Positions 42,186 to 51,632 of a stretch of DNA of 64,000 bases are shown piece after piece. Numbering within the stretch: the stretch's first letter is position 1; each line of letters begins with the position of its first letter. Made by a program: the position numbers and the translations under genes. Under the pieces are notes generated by a model. The model saw only the letters and a list, made by a program, of their open reading frames with translations, was not told where the DNA came from and did no database searches. The stretch comes from Roseateles violae (lineage in GTDB: Bacteria; Pseudomonadota; Gammaproteobacteria; Burkholderiales; Burkholderiaceae_C), in NCBI RefSeq assembly GCF_030410485.1, contig NZ_JAUHHC010000001.1:620001-684000 (forward strand), given 5' to 3'.

Positions 42186-43367
42186 TCAGCGTGCCACCGC
42201 CGCCCGCATCGAGCGCGCCACATAGCCCAGGCAGATGAGGGTCAGCGCCAGGCCGACGATCACCGAAGGCAGCACCTGATCCGCGCGCAGCGCCTCGCCC
42301 TTCAGCACCAGCATCATCAAGGTGTTCTGGGCCAGGCCCGGCACCCACAAATACCAGGGCGCGTCGCCGCTGGGGTTCAGGATGCTGACCATGGGCGCCA
42401 GGCCGACCAGGGTGATCACCAGCGCGCTGCCGGCCTGCGCCTCCTTGAAGGTCTTGGAGCGGATCGCCAGCGCCATCAGCAGCGCGCCCAGGCCCGCGGC
42501 CAGCGGCAGCTGCAGCAGCAGAAAGGCCAGCACCTCACGGCCGCCGAACTGGAACATCGCCTGCAGGCTGTCGCTCTTCAGCAGCCATTGCGCCGGGATG
42601 AAGCCGAGGTTGGACAGCAGCGCCACCGCCATGCCCAGCGCGGCCACCGCGCCCCATTTGCCCAGCACCAGGGCAAAGGGCTGCACCGGGTTCATCAGCA
42701 GCGGCTCTAGCGAGCCGCGCTCGCGTTCGCCGGCCGTGCTGTCCAGCGCCGCGGTCAGCGCGCCATAGAGCACGGCCATGATGATGAACATCGGAATGAT
42801 GCTGGTGATGCGCGCCGCGCGGGCCTGAGCGCTGGCCAGGTCGCGCTCCTGCACCTCGACCGGCTGCAGCAGCTCGGTCGAGACGCCGCGCAGCGCCAGG
42901 TTCAGCGTCGCCTGCTCGCGGTTGAAGCCGGCCAGCAGGCGCTGCAGCTGGCCGATGCCCGCATTGGCGCGCTGGTTGGCGCTGTCGCTGACCAGCTCCA
43001 CCGTCGGCCGCTCGCCCGCGCGCAGCGCCTGCTCGAAGTCCCTGGCGATCACCATCACCGGCTCCAGCAGCGTCGTCGCACGCAACCGCGCCTCGTAGTC
43101 GGCCGGCGCCGGCTTGACCGTGTAGGTCTGGCGCTCGAGGAAGTTGCGCAGGCTGGGCGCATGCTCGATGCCGACAACCAGCAGCTCGCGCTTGTCGGCG
43201 CGCTCCTCCAGCGAGGCGATCAGGCCCGACAGCGCCAGCAGCAGCAGCGGCCCCATCAGCACCGCCGGGATCAGCAGGCGCAGCAGGGTGCGGCGGTCGC
43301 GCAGCGCGTCCACGATCTCCTTGCCAAAAACGATGCCGCAATTCCTCGACCATTCGCGCGCCTTCAT
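42186..43367 (-). CDS. ABC-2 type exporter permease (NatB-like), 393 aa
   Basis: One N-terminal membrane helix (LLRLLIPAVLMGPLLLLALSGL), a periplasmic domain of about 150 residues (LLVVGIEHAPSLRNFLERQ to LQPVEVQERDLASA), then a cluster of five or six helices beginning IIPMFIIMAVLYGALTAAL with the conserved GERERGSLEPLLMNPV cytoplasmic loop that contacts the ATPase. Matches NatB-type (CPBP/ABC-2_3) permeases. Start overlaps the ATPase stop by ATGA. Exported substrate unknown; sodium in Bacillus NatAB. Confidence 0.9.
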   Translation of the reverse strand: MKAREWSRNCGIVFGKEIVDALRDRRTLLRLLIPAVLMGPLLLLALSGLIASLEERADKRELLVVGIEHAPSLRNFLERQTYTVKPAPADYEARLRATTLLEPVMVIARDFEQALRAGERPTVELVSDSANQRANAGIGQLQRLLAGFNREQATLNLALRGVSTELLQPVEVQERDLASAQARAARITSIIPMFIIMAVLYGALTAALDSTAGERERGSLEPLLMNPVQPFALVLGKWGAVAALGMAVALLSNLGFIPAQWLLKSDSLQAMFQFGGREVLAFLLLQLPLAAGLGALLMALAIRSKTFKEAQAGSALVITLVGLAPMVSILNPSGDAPWYLWVPGLAQNTLMMLVLKGEALRADQVLPSVIVGLALTLICLGYVARSMRAAVAR

Positions 43368-44164
43368 GCGGCCACCTGCTCTTCCTGTTCCCGCGCATCG
43401 GCAAAGGCCAGCTTCACGAAGGCATCCTCGAAACCGCTTGCGCCGGCCTGGTCCAGCAGCTGCTCGACCGTGCCCTCGGCCACGCTGCGGCCCCTGGCGA
43501 CGACCACCACGTGCTCGCACAGCAGCTCCACCTCCTGCATGATGTGGGTGGAGAACACGATGCACTTGCCGCCGCCGGCGGGGCTCTTCAGATGCCGCAG
43601 CGCCTCGCGCAGGGCGCGGGTGGCCAGCACGTCCAGGCCGTTGGTCGGCTCGTCCAGCACGATATTGGCCGGGTCGTGCACCAGCGCACGGGCCAGCGCC
43701 GTCTTCATGCGCTCGCCCTGGCTGAAGCCCTCGGCGCGGCGGTCCAGGATGGCACCCATGTCCAGCAACCGCGCCAGTTCCACCGCGCGCGCATTGGCGG
43801 CGTCCTGCTCCATGCCCTGCAGGCGGCCGAAGTAGATGATGTTCTCGCGCGCCGACAGGCGCGGATAGAGCCCGTGCGCGTCGCCCAGCAGGCCCATGCG
43901 GGCCAATGCCGCGCGCGGCCGCTCGGCCACCGCGATGCCGTCGACGGCGATGTGGCCGGCGTCGGGCGCGAACAGCCCGCCCAGCATGCGCAAGGTCGTC
44001 GTCTTGCCGGCGCCATTGGGCCCCAGCAGGCCGGTGATGCGGCCGTTGGGCGCGTGCAGCGACACGCCCTGCACCGCGTGGACGATCCTCTTGCCGCCGC
44101 GCTTGAACACCGAGCCGCCGACGCGGGAAACAAAGGACTTGCTGACCTGGTCGATCGCGATCAT
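43364..44164 (-). CDS. ABC transporter ATP-binding protein (NatA-like), 266 aa
   Basis: Walker A GLLGPNGAGKTTTLRM (residues 46-60), signature FSQGERMKTALARAL (an unusual S-Q-G-E signature), Walker B NIVLDEPTNGLDV, H-loop VFSTHIMQEVE. Belongs to the ABC-2 export group that pairs with NatB. The start overlaps the preceding hydrolase stop by ATGA, so hydrolase-ATPase-permease form one operon. Confidence 0.94.
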   Translation of the reverse strand: MIAIDQVSKSFVSRVGGSVFKRGGKRIVHAVQGVSLHAPNGRITGLLGPNGAGKTTTLRMLGGLFAPDAGHIAVDGIAVAERPRAALARMGLLGDAHGLYPRLSARENIIYFGRLQGMEQDAANARAVELARLLDMGAILDRRAEGFSQGERMKTALARALVHDPANIVLDEPTNGLDVLATRALREALRHLKSPAGGGKCIVFSTHIMQEVELLCEHVVVVARGRSVAEGTVEQLLDQAGASGFEDAFVKLAFADAREQEEQVAA

Positions 44165-45672
44165 GAGGAGGCCCTGGAAGAGGAGGCGCCGGGCTGCACC
44201 GGCTGGAAGGCCGGCGGGCGCGGGATGCGGGTGGCACAGGCGGCGTCCTGCGGTAGCGCTGCCGCGTCGCTCTTCGCATCGATGAAGCGGAACAGCACGT
44301 CGCGCATGCAGGCGATGCTCAACACGCCATGGCCGGCCTGTGGCACGACGATGTGCTGCGCGCGCGCGCCCAGCGCCTTCGCGACCCTCTCGCCATGGCG
44401 CGGCGGTGTGGCCGGATCGGCGCCGCCGCTGAGCAGCAGCACCGGCGTCTGCGCCGGCGGGATCGTGTAGAAGTCCGGCGCGACCTCGCCGCGCGGCCAG
44501 TCCCGGCAGCTGCGGCGGTATTGCTCGCGGTACTGCTCGGCGAAATCGGCGCCGGGCCGGTCGCCGGCCGCCTCCAGACGCGGCAGGTCCTCGGCGCAAA
44601 TCACCGAGAAGTGCATGCCGGCGGCCAGCTTCATCGCCTTGCCACTGCCTCCCAGAGTGTTGGCCAGGCCGAACAGGCCCTCGTAGCGGCCGGCCGCCGC
44701 GGCCGTGATCGCCGCGGGCAGGCCGGCGGCCAGCGCCGGCGCATACAGCGGCACGCGCACGGCGCTCATCAGCAGTTCGCGGCGCAGCGTGAAGCGCTCC
44801 GGTTCGCCGCTCAGCGGATGCTGCACCGTCACCTCGCGCGGCAGGCCGGCCAGCAGCGCGGCCCAGTCGCGGCGCAGCGCCGGATAGCGTCGGGCGCAGC
44901 CCTCGCGGTCCTGCTCGCAGCTGGCGAACACTTCGTCCAGCGCCGCCTGGGAATCGGTGGAGAAGCTGGCCGGCAGCGCCATGTCCGGCGGTGCTACGCC
45001 GTCCATCACCGTGCGGCGCACCTGATGCGGGAACTGGCGCTGGTATTCGAGCGCGGCGCGCGTGCCGTAGCTGGCGCCGACCAGATTCCATTGCGGCACG
45101 CCCAGGCGCTGGCGCACCGCCTCGAAGTCCTGCATCGCGATCGTTGTCGTGTAGAAGCGCAGATCGCCGTGCGGCAGCCTGGCCAGGTCCAGCGCGCATT
45201 GCTTCATGCGGGCGAACTGGGCGGCCGGATCGAGCGCCTCCTTGATCGGCAGCCTGCTCTCGTCCGCGCATTGCAGCGGCGCCGAGCGGCCGGTGCCGCG
45301 CTGGTCGATGAAGACCAGATCGCGCCGGTTGTTCAGCCGCGCCAGCCGTGGCAGCACCAGCGGCGCGATGTCGATCGCGCTCTGCCCCGGCCCGCCGGCC
45401 AGCAGCAGCACCGGGTCCGGCTGCTTGTTGCGCGCCATTGCCGGCACGATCATGTAGTGGATCTCGATCTGCGTGCCGGCCGGCCGGGCCGGGTCGAGCG
45501 GCCGCCGCAGCTGGCCGCACTGCAGCTCATTGGGCATGCCCTCGATGCGGCAGGGGTGGGTCGGCGGATCCGCATCGGCCGCCCGCGCGCCGCCTGCCAT
45601 CGCCATCAGCGCTGCAACTGCCAGGCCGGGCATCACCCTCGTTCGGACTGCTGTTCTTCTTCGCAAGCGCAT
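44161..45672 (-). CDS. Secreted alpha/beta hydrolase with TAP-like C-terminal domain, 503 aa
   Basis: GAGGAG before ATG 45672; an upstream ATG at 45732 adds 20 residues with no signal function. A signal peptide ends GGARAADADPP. The hydrolase core shows VLLLAGGPGQSAIDI, RDLVFIDQRGTGRS, the nucleophile elbow VGASYGTRAALEYQ, and the C-terminal TAP-like part PVLLLSGGADPATPP and VPQAGHGVLSIACM (Asp and His). Similar to tripeptidyl aminopeptidases and proline iminopeptidase-like exported esterases. First gene of the operon with the NatAB-like exporter. Confidence 0.9.
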   Translation of the reverse strand: MRLRRRTAVRTRVMPGLAVAALMAMAGGARAADADPPTHPCRIEGMPNELQCGQLRRPLDPARPAGTQIEIHYMIVPAMARNKQPDPVLLLAGGPGQSAIDIAPLVLPRLARLNNRRDLVFIDQRGTGRSAPLQCADESRLPIKEALDPAAQFARMKQCALDLARLPHGDLRFYTTTIAMQDFEAVRQRLGVPQWNLVGASYGTRAALEYQRQFPHQVRRTVMDGVAPPDMALPASFSTDSQAALDEVFASCEQDREGCARRYPALRRDWAALLAGLPREVTVQHPLSGEPERFTLRRELLMSAVRVPLYAPALAAGLPAAITAAAAGRYEGLFGLANTLGGSGKAMKLAAGMHFSVICAEDLPRLEAAGDRPGADFAEQYREQYRRSCRDWPRGEVAPDFYTIPPAQTPVLLLSGGADPATPPRHGERVAKALGARAQHIVVPQAGHGVLSIACMRDVLFRFIDAKSDAAALPQDAACATRIPRPPAFQPVQPGASSSRASS

Positions 45673-45851
45673 CGGCGGCTCTCCTCGTCTGATGCGGGCG
45701 ATTATGTGGGCCGCCTGCGGCCGCGCCGGCATGGCTGCGGTGGATGGCGGGGGCCGGCGATGAATGGCGGCCCGGCGCGACGGGCGGGCCTCGGGCGTCT
45801 TTGTTCTTCTCGACGCAGATGCTGGTCTTGATCGCGCTGCCGGCCTGGCGC

Positions 45852-46271
45852 TCAGCGCCTGGCGGACGAGCCGCTCGGGCCGGCCGGCGCTGCGGCCGCG
45901 CGCAGCGCCTTCAGCTCGGCGCTCAGCCAGGCGCGGCTCTCGACCGGCGCGGCCTGGCTGCCGCCGCAGCGCACCAGATAGGCCTGGCCGCTGACGCTGC
46001 TGCGCGTGGCGGCGCGCTCAATGAAATCCTCGCTGCTGGCGACCAGGTTCTTGTCCTCCAGATAGGCGAGCTTCTTCAGCAGATGCGCGCGCGCCTCGCC
46101 GGCCTCGTACCAGCTGCCGTTGCGGCCGAACTGGCAGCCCGAGCGCTGCAGCCGGTCCAGGAGCGCGTCGACCTCGGCGCGCACCGGCGGCGGCAGCGGC
46201 GCGGCCTGCGCGGCGCCGCCCGCCAGCAGCAGCGCAGCGAACAGGGCCGCGGCCCGGCGCCGGGAGTTCAT
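45852..46271 (-). CDS. DUF5329 family secreted protein, 139 aa
   Basis: Signal peptide ALFAALLLAGGAAQA, then VRAEVDALLDRLQRSGCQFGRNGSWY, AHLLKKLAYLEDKNLVASS, FIERAATRSSVSGQAYLVRC and WLSAELKALR, which is the DUF5329 pattern. Two cysteines probably form a disulfide in the periplasm. Function unknown. The start overlaps the MaoC stop by ATGA. Confidence 0.85.
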   Translation of the reverse strand: MNSRRRAAALFAALLLAGGAAQAAPLPPPVRAEVDALLDRLQRSGCQFGRNGSWYEAGEARAHLLKKLAYLEDKNLVASSEDFIERAATRSSVSGQAYLVRCGGSQAAPVESRAWLSAELKALRAAAAPAGPSGSSARR

Positions 46272-46738
46272 GCGCCGGCGGGGTGGCGGCGGCCGAACAT
46301 GCCCCAGCCTTCCATGCTCAGCACCTGCTCGCCATGCTGGTTGAAGACGGCCCAGCTCGAGCGCACCAGGCCGATCTGCGGCCGGCTCTTGCTCTCGCGG
46401 GCTTCCAGCACCGTCATGCGCACGTTCAGGGTGTCGCCGGGCCGCACCGGCTTCAGCCAGCGCAGATTGTCGATGCCGGGCGAGCCCTGGCTGGTCGAGT
46501 CCAGCAGGTAGTTGTCGCACATCATCCGCATCACCATCGCGCAGGTGTGCCAGCCGCTGGCCGACAGGCCGCCGAGGATCGATGCATTGGCGGCGGCCTC
46601 GTCCAGGTGCAGCGGCTGCGGATCGTAGGCGGCGGCGAAGGCCAGCACCTCCTCGCGCCCGACCTGGCGGCCGCCGAACTCGCGCACCGCGCCGACCGGG
46701 AAGTCTTCGAAGGCGTAGGTTTTCTTTGTCTCGTCCAT
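46268..46738 (-). CDS. MaoC-like (R)-hydratase / dehydratase, 156 aa
   Basis: Hot-dog fold enzyme: YAFEDFPVGAVREFGGRQV, FAAAYDPQPLHLDEAAAN (catalytic Asp and His in Y-D-P-Q-P-x-H), GLSASGWHTCAMVMRM, WLKPVRPGDTLNVRMTVLE. MaoC dehydratases hydrate trans-2-enoyl-CoA or related thioesters in lipid metabolism. Upstream of and overlapping the DUF5329 gene; divergent from the GST gene. Confidence 0.92.
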   Translation of the reverse strand: MDETKKTYAFEDFPVGAVREFGGRQVGREEVLAFAAAYDPQPLHLDEAAANASILGGLSASGWHTCAMVMRMMCDNYLLDSTSQGSPGIDNLRWLKPVRPGDTLNVRMTVLEARESKSRPQIGLVRSSWAVFNQHGEQVLSMEGWGMFGRRHPAGA

Positions 46739-46874
46739 CGGCCCACTATAAGGCGCGGCTTGCACATCATGAACCGGCCATGGACCAGCCGATTCGACCC
46801 GGCGCCTGCAGAGTTTTCGATTCCGTCGTATGGTCGCCGCCGCGATTCTCAATTCGAACAAGGAGTTCCCGACG

Positions 46875-47483
46875 ATGAAGCTCTATTACAGCCCTGGCGC
46901 CTGTTCCCTGTCCCCGCATATCGCGCTGCGCGAGGCGGGCGTGGCCTTCGAGCCGGTCCTGGCCAGCACCAAGACGCACCGGCTGCAGGACGGCACCGAC
47001 TACTACACGATCAACCCGCGCGGCTATGTGCCGCTGCTGGAGCTTGACGACGGCCAGCGCCTGACCGAGGGCCCTGCCATCGTCCAGTACATCGCCGACC
47101 AGGCGCCCGCCTCCAAGCTGGCGCCGGCCCATGGCACGCTGGAGCGCTACCGGCTGCAGGAATGGCTGACCTTCATCGGCACCGAGCTGCACAAGGGCTT
47201 CTCGCCGCTGTTCAATCCGGCCATGCCAGAGGAGGCGAAGGCCATCTTCCGCGCCAAGCTGGCCGATCGCCTGGCCTGGGTCGAGCAGCAGCTGCAGGGC
47301 AAGCAGTTCCTGCTGGGCGACCAGTTCAGCGTCGCCGACGGCTATCTGTTCACCGTCACCAACTGGGCGCCGCACGTCGGCGTCGACCTGGCGCCCTATG
47401 CGACCCTGAACGCCTACCGCGCCCGCATCGCGGCACGCCCAGCGGTGCAGGAGGCGATGAAGGCCGAAGGCCTGCTGAAGTGA
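46875..47483 (+). CDS. Glutathione S-transferase, beta-class type, 202 aa
   Basis: AAGGAGT before ATG. MKLYYSPGACSLSPHIALREAG carries the beta-class Cys10 with the Ser next to it; NPRGYVPLLELDDGQRLTEGPAIVQYIAD is the glutathione-binding second half, and the C-terminal helical domain has FLLGDQFSVADGYLF (N-capping box). Cytoplasmic detoxification or redox role. The downstream Nudix gene overlaps its stop by 4 bases. Confidence 0.95.
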   Translation: MKLYYSPGACSLSPHIALREAGVAFEPVLASTKTHRLQDGTDYYTINPRGYVPLLELDDGQRLTEGPAIVQYIADQAPASKLAPAHGTLERYRLQEWLTFIGTELHKGFSPLFNPAMPEEAKAIFRAKLADRLAWVEQQLQGKQFLLGDQFSVADGYLFTVTNWAPHVGVDLAPYATLNAYRARIAARPAVQEAMKAEGLLK

Positions 47484-48067
47484 GGGACGAGGCGCGCCGG
47501 CAGCTGGCGCTGTACCTGGCGCGCTTTCCCGCGGAGCACGCTCGCCTGGCAGCGCTGCGCGAACAGCTGGACGACGATGCCGGCGACCCGATGGCCCGCG
47601 CCAATATGCGCGGCCATGTGACGACCAGCGCGCTGGTGCTGGACCCGACTTTGAGCCAGGTCCTGCTGATCCACCACCGCGTGATCGGCCGCTGGCTGCA
47701 GCCAGGCGGCCATCACGAGGCGGGGCAGAGCCTGTGGGACTCGGCGCTGCGCGAGGTGGCCGAGGAGACCGGCGTCAGCGCGCTGGCGGCCCATCCGGCC
47801 TGGGGTCAGGACTTGCCGCTGGACATCGACAGCCATGCGATCGCCGCCAACCCGGCCAAGGGCGAAGGCGCGCACTGGCATCACGACTATGCCTATCTGC
47901 TGATCGCGCAGCGCGAGCCGGGGCGGCTGCGCGCCCAGCTCGACGAGGTGCACGCGGCGGCCTGGTGGCCGCTGGACGAATGGCTGGCAAGCGGCGGCGA
48001 CGAGCCGCGCCTGCAGGGCCTGGCGGCCAAGCTGAAGGGCCTCAGCCCTTCTTCACCGGCGTCTTGA
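47480..48067 (+). CDS. Nudix hydrolase, 195 aa
   Basis: GTG start at 47480 (GTGA overlap with the GST stop). The Nudix box reads GGHHEAGQSLWDSALREVAEETGV: the catalytic REVAEETG is intact but the first conserved Glu of the box is Gln. An N-terminal helical region of about 45 residues precedes it. Nudix enzymes cleave nucleoside diphosphate-linked compounds. The 3' end overlaps the convergent thioredoxin-like gene by 26 bases. Confidence 0.9.
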   Translation: MRDEARRQLALYLARFPAEHARLAALREQLDDDAGDPMARANMRGHVTTSALVLDPTLSQVLLIHHRVIGRWLQPGGHHEAGQSLWDSALREVAEETGVSALAAHPAWGQDLPLDIDSHAIAANPAKGEGAHWHHDYAYLLIAQREPGRLRAQLDEVHAAAWWPLDEWLASGGDEPRLQGLAAKLKGLSPSSPAS

Positions 48068-49622
48068 TCAGCGCCTCGCAGGTCGCGCGCTGCCTGTCGG
48101 CCGTGTCGACCTTGGCGCAGACGCCGTCCAGCTGCGTCTTCAGCCGGCCGACCGCGGCCGCGTGCTGGCCCTCGGCGTTCCAGCTGTTCAGCTTGGCGCC
48201 CACCTTCTGCAGCGAGCGCGCGCTGCGCTCGTAGAAGGCGCTCTTGTCGGCGGCCGCCTCGCTGAACAGCTGGGCGGCGGTCTTCTCGATCTTGCCGGCG
48301 TCCTGCGGCGCCAGCTCGACCAGGGCGGCGAAGTAGTTGGAGCCCCATTGCAGGCGCGTGGCCGGGCCCTCGCTCTTCTGGAAGGCCTCCTCGTACCAGC
48401 GCAGCGCCTCGTCCTTGCGGCCCTGCTTGCGCGCATTGCCGCCCAGCTGGCTCATCAGGTAATAGGGCGAATGGCTCTTGGCCAGATTGGCCTTCAAGAG
48501 CTCGTCGCTCTCCTTCCACAGGCCGGCCAGGCCCAGCAGATAGGCGCCGCCGGTGATGACGGCCTGGCGCTCGTAGCCGTCGCTGATCTCGCGGTCGGCG
48601 CGGGCGACATGCTCGCGCACGTCCTTGATCAGCGCCGGCGGCAGCTTCGGGGTGAGCGCGTCCCGGGGCTGGTCCAGCCGCGCCAGCTCGACGCGCGCCT
48701 GCAGCGCCGTCATGCGGTCGGCGCGCGACAGCGAGGTGTCGGCCTCCAGCCGCTTGAGCGCCGTCTCGAACTCGGCCAGCAGCTTGTCGCGCGTCGCCCC
48801 CGGCTCCGGCGCCAGGGTCTTGACGATGTCGGCCGCGCCGTTGGTCAGCACGTCCATCTGCGCATGCGCCTCGGCCGGGCTGGCCAGCACGGCCGACACG
48901 CGCTGCTGCAGCGCGGCGTCGGGCTTGACGCCCTTGCCCTCGTCGCTGGCGGCCAGCGCCTTCAGCCACAGCCGTGTCGTCGTGTCTGCATCGATACCGG
49001 CGCTGGCCACGGCCAGCTGGGCCAGCAGGCCCGGTCGCTCGATCGGCGAGACCAGCTGCTGCTCGTCGGTCTCCCAGGAATAGAAGGCCAGCAGCTTCCA
49101 TTCGTTGGCGCCGAGCTTCTTGCCGGCCTTGGCATCGGCCAGCACCGTCTTGATCGGGCGGCCGCCGGCCAGGCCCAGCTGCAACACCTTCAGCACCTGC
49201 GGCGCATCGACCTCGCCGGGCAGGCGGGTGATCTCGTTGGCCTCGGGGCTGAATAGGATCATGGTCGGGTAGCCGCGCACCTTGAAGCGGCTGCCCAGCT
49301 TCTGCGCGCCGGGCAGGTCGCCGTCGATGTGCACGGCGACGAAGGCGCGCGACTGCTCGATGAAGTCCTGGCGGTTGAACAGGGTCGCCTTCAGCTGGTT
49401 GCAGGGCGGGCACCATTTGGCGCCCCAGTACAGCAGCACCGGCTTCTTCTCGCTCTTGGCCTGGGCGAAGGCGCGCTCGATATCGGCATCGCCGGCGGCC
49501 TGCTGCCAGGCGACCTGGGCCGCGTTGCCGGGCGCCGAGGCGGCCGAGGCGGGGGAGGACAGGGTCAGCGCGATGGCGGCAGCCAGGGCCGACAGGACGG
49601 CGTTGCTTCTCTTCAGCTTCAT
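48042..49622 (-). CDS. Secreted thioredoxin-fold protein with long helical C-terminal region, 526 aa
   Basis: Signal peptide (NAVLSALAAAIALTLSSPASA) and a thioredoxin domain with WGAKWCPPCNQL (Cys71, Cys74) and a cis-Pro in VRGYPTMILF. The C-terminal 350 residues are alpha-helical with TPR-like stretches (LLGLAGLWKESDELLKANLA, ARKQGRKDEALRWYEEAF). Such periplasmic proteins act in disulfide reduction or chaperoning. Single gene, convergent with the Nudix gene. Confidence 0.85.
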   Translation of the reverse strand: MKLKRSNAVLSALAAAIALTLSSPASAASAPGNAAQVAWQQAAGDADIERAFAQAKSEKKPVLLYWGAKWCPPCNQLKATLFNRQDFIEQSRAFVAVHIDGDLPGAQKLGSRFKVRGYPTMILFSPEANEITRLPGEVDAPQVLKVLQLGLAGGRPIKTVLADAKAGKKLGANEWKLLAFYSWETDEQQLVSPIERPGLLAQLAVASAGIDADTTTRLWLKALAASDEGKGVKPDAALQQRVSAVLASPAEAHAQMDVLTNGAADIVKTLAPEPGATRDKLLAEFETALKRLEADTSLSRADRMTALQARVELARLDQPRDALTPKLPPALIKDVREHVARADREISDGYERQAVITGGAYLLGLAGLWKESDELLKANLAKSHSPYYLMSQLGGNARKQGRKDEALRWYEEAFQKSEGPATRLQWGSNYFAALVELAPQDAGKIEKTAAQLFSEAAADKSAFYERSARSLQKVGAKLNSWNAEGQHAAAVGRLKTQLDGVCAKVDTADRQRATCEALIKTPVKKG

Positions 49623-49753
49623 GCGGACGTGGTGCGCCGCCCTCGTGGGGCGGCCATGGACAGGGATGGCGCCATTGTGCGCCCAAGCCTTGGGCCCTGC
49701 CTATGCGGGGATAGCGCTAGCTTATGCAGTCCTTGGCCTTGCGCGCCGCCGCT

Positions 49754-50311
49754 TCAGCCATGCCGGTCGACCAGCCGGTTCAGCGTGCCCCAGTTGCGCA
49801 TCGTCGACGGTGCGCCCAGCCGCCGCTCGAGCAGCGCATTCGGGCTGCCAGGGCTGGCACCCAGCTTGCGCGATAGACCCAGCGCCGCATGGGCGGCGGC
49901 GCTGTAGGCAATGATCTCGGCATCGCCGCGCGGCGAGCGCCAGGGCAGGGTGGCGGGGTCCGGCGGCGGCGTTGCTTGCGAAAGAAAGCAGATGCAGCGG
50001 TCATAGATCTCGTCCGCCGGATCGAGGCCGGCAAAGGGCTGCGCGTCGACCAGCGCACGCAGCGCCTCGACGCGGCGCAGGAAGGCCGGCTCGGCCAGTC
50101 CGCAAGCCGCATGCAGCCGCTCGCGGGCGCCGGCCACGATGCGCCGCGCCGCCGCGTCGCCGCGCGCCTCGAAGACCAAGCTGCCATTGACCTGGAATGA
50201 GGCCGGCCGCTGCGCGCCGGCCTCGGCAAAGGCCTGCTCGAACAGCGCCTTGTCCGGGCAATGGCGCCGGCCGAGGTTGAGATTGCGGAAGAGGGCGGCG
50301 TATTTGCTCAT
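49754..50311 (-). CDS. DUF1697 family protein, 185 aa
   Basis: Start MSKYAALFRNLNLGRRHCPD is the DUF1697 beginning (the family usually has ALLRGINVGG), with SFQVNGSLVFEA corresponding to the T-x-x-x-SGNVVF strand and PSTMRNWGTLNRLVDR at the C-terminus (family: TTRNWNTVxKL). Function unknown. A longer frame to 50443 adds unrelated residues. Divergent from the AlkD-like gene. Confidence 0.85.
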   Translation of the reverse strand: MSKYAALFRNLNLGRRHCPDKALFEQAFAEAGAQRPASFQVNGSLVFEARGDAAARRIVAGARERLHAACGLAEPAFLRRVEALRALVDAQPFAGLDPADEIYDRCICFLSQATPPPDPATLPWRSPRGDAEIIAYSAAAHAALGLSRKLGASPGSPNALLERRLGAPSTMRNWGTLNRLVDRHG

Positions 50312-50372
50312 CGCGCCTTGGTTCGACGGCCTAACGCTGGCATTATGCGGCGAGCGCCTACGCGAAACGCCG

Positions 50373-51056
50373 ATGAACGACCGCCTTGCCGTCACCCTGC
50401 AGCAGCTGCGCGCCCAGGCCCGGCCGGACCAGCTGGCGGCCATGGCCGGCTTCGGCCTGACCGGCGCGACGCGGCTGGGCCTGTCGGTGCCGCAGATGCG
50501 CGCGCTGGGCAGACAGATCGGCCCCGATCACGAGCTGGCGCTGGCGCTGTGGGACACCGGCATCCCGGATGCGCAGATCGTCGCCTCGCTGCTGGCGGAG
50601 CCGGCGCGGCTGACGGTGACGCAGATGAACCACTGGACCCGCGGCATGCAGGCCTGGGATGTCTGCGACCAGGCCTGCGGCAATGCGTTCCGCAAGTCGC
50701 CGCTGGCCTGGGGGCGGATTCCGGTCTGGGCGCGCGGTCACGAGGAGTTCGTCCGCCGCGCCGCCTTCGCCCTGCTGGCGCTGCTGGCGGTGCACGACAG
50801 GCAACGCGCCGACGCCGATTTCATCGCGCTGCTGCCGCTGATCGCCGAGGTGGCGGTCGACGACGAGCGCAACTTCGTCAGGAAGGCGGTCAACTGGGCG
50901 CTGCGCCAGATCGGCAAGCGCTCGCCCGCCTTGCGGGCCGAGGCGATCGCCTGTGCCGAGCGGTTGCAGGCACAGCCCGGCAAGGGCGCCCGCTGGATCG
51001 CGGCGGATGCGCTGCACGAGCTGCGGCCGCGTGCGCAAGGGGCGATGGGCCGCTGA
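50373..51056 (+). CDS. DNA alkylation repair-like (AlkD) HEAT-repeat protein, 227 aa
   Basis: HEAT-like repeats: FGLTGATRLGLSVPQMRALGRQ, LALALWDTGIPDAQIVASLL, MNHWTRGMQAWDVCDQACGN, EEFVRRAAFALLALLAVHD, DDERNFVRKAVNWALRQIGKR. This is the AlkD-type DNA glycosylase family (W-D-x-x-D motif, KAxxWALR motif), which excises N3- and N7-alkylpurines. Whether it is catalytic cannot be told from this alone. Confidence 0.88.
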   Translation: MNDRLAVTLQQLRAQARPDQLAAMAGFGLTGATRLGLSVPQMRALGRQIGPDHELALALWDTGIPDAQIVASLLAEPARLTVTQMNHWTRGMQAWDVCDQACGNAFRKSPLAWGRIPVWARGHEEFVRRAAFALLALLAVHDRQRADADFIALLPLIAEVAVDDERNFVRKAVNWALRQIGKRSPALRAEAIACAERLQAQPGKGARWIAADALHELRPRAQGAMGR

Positions 51057-51059
51057 GTT

Positions 51060-51632
51060 TCAGCGCGCGTGGCGCTGCCGCAGCCGCGCGCCGATCAGGC
51101 CCAGGCCGGCCAGCATCAGGGCCCAGCTCTGCGCATCCGGCACGGCGCTGATCTGGATGAACTCGCCGCTCATCGAGGCGACCCAGTCGGGCTGCCGGGT
51201 GACGCTGCCCGGAATGCTGTAGCTCGGCCAGCCCATCGCCGAGTACTCGCTGAGCGGCGCTTCGTCGAGGCCGGGCGCGAAGACGGGCGTCGCATTGCTG
51301 CTGCCGAGGTGCTCGCCCTCGTCGTCGCCGAGCAGGGCGCCGCCCTTGTCGAGCCGGTACTCGATCCCGCTCAGATCCCCCAGGTGGTGGGTGAAGGCGG
51401 GCACCGCGTAGTTGCCGGAGAAGCTCAACTCGAAATCATCGATCTCGTAGCCGTACAGCCAGCCATCGCCGTCCAGGTCCTGGCCGCCGAAGTGGCCGCT
51501 GACGAAGGCGCCGCCGGCGTAGCCACCCTGATGGAAATTGAAGCTCAGCGCGCGGGCGGCGGGGCTCAGGGCAAGAAGCAGCAGGCCGGCCGTGGCCCAG
51601 CGCGCAAGGACGGAATGAGACGAGATCGACAT
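51060..51632 (-). CDS. PEP-CTERM sorting-domain protein, 190 aa
   Basis: Signal peptide WATAGLLLLALSPAARA, a mature beta-rich domain (NFHQGGYAGGAFVSGHFGGQ, then DLDGDGWLYGYEIDDFELSF with a Ca-binding-like D-x-D-x-D), and a C-terminal PEP-CTERM tail: VPDAQSWALMLAGLGLIGAR followed by a basic end. Here the usual PEP is PD, a common variant. The tail is cut by an exosortase, encoded elsewhere. Possible link to the acyltransferase at 25412. Confidence 0.85.
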   Translation of the reverse strand: MSISSHSVLARWATAGLLLLALSPAARALSFNFHQGGYAGGAFVSGHFGGQDLDGDGWLYGYEIDDFELSFSGNYAVPAFTHHLGDLSGIEYRLDKGGALLGDDEGEHLGSSNATPVFAPGLDEAPLSEYSAMGWPSYSIPGSVTRQPDWVASMSGEFIQISAVPDAQSWALMLAGLGLIGARLRQRHAR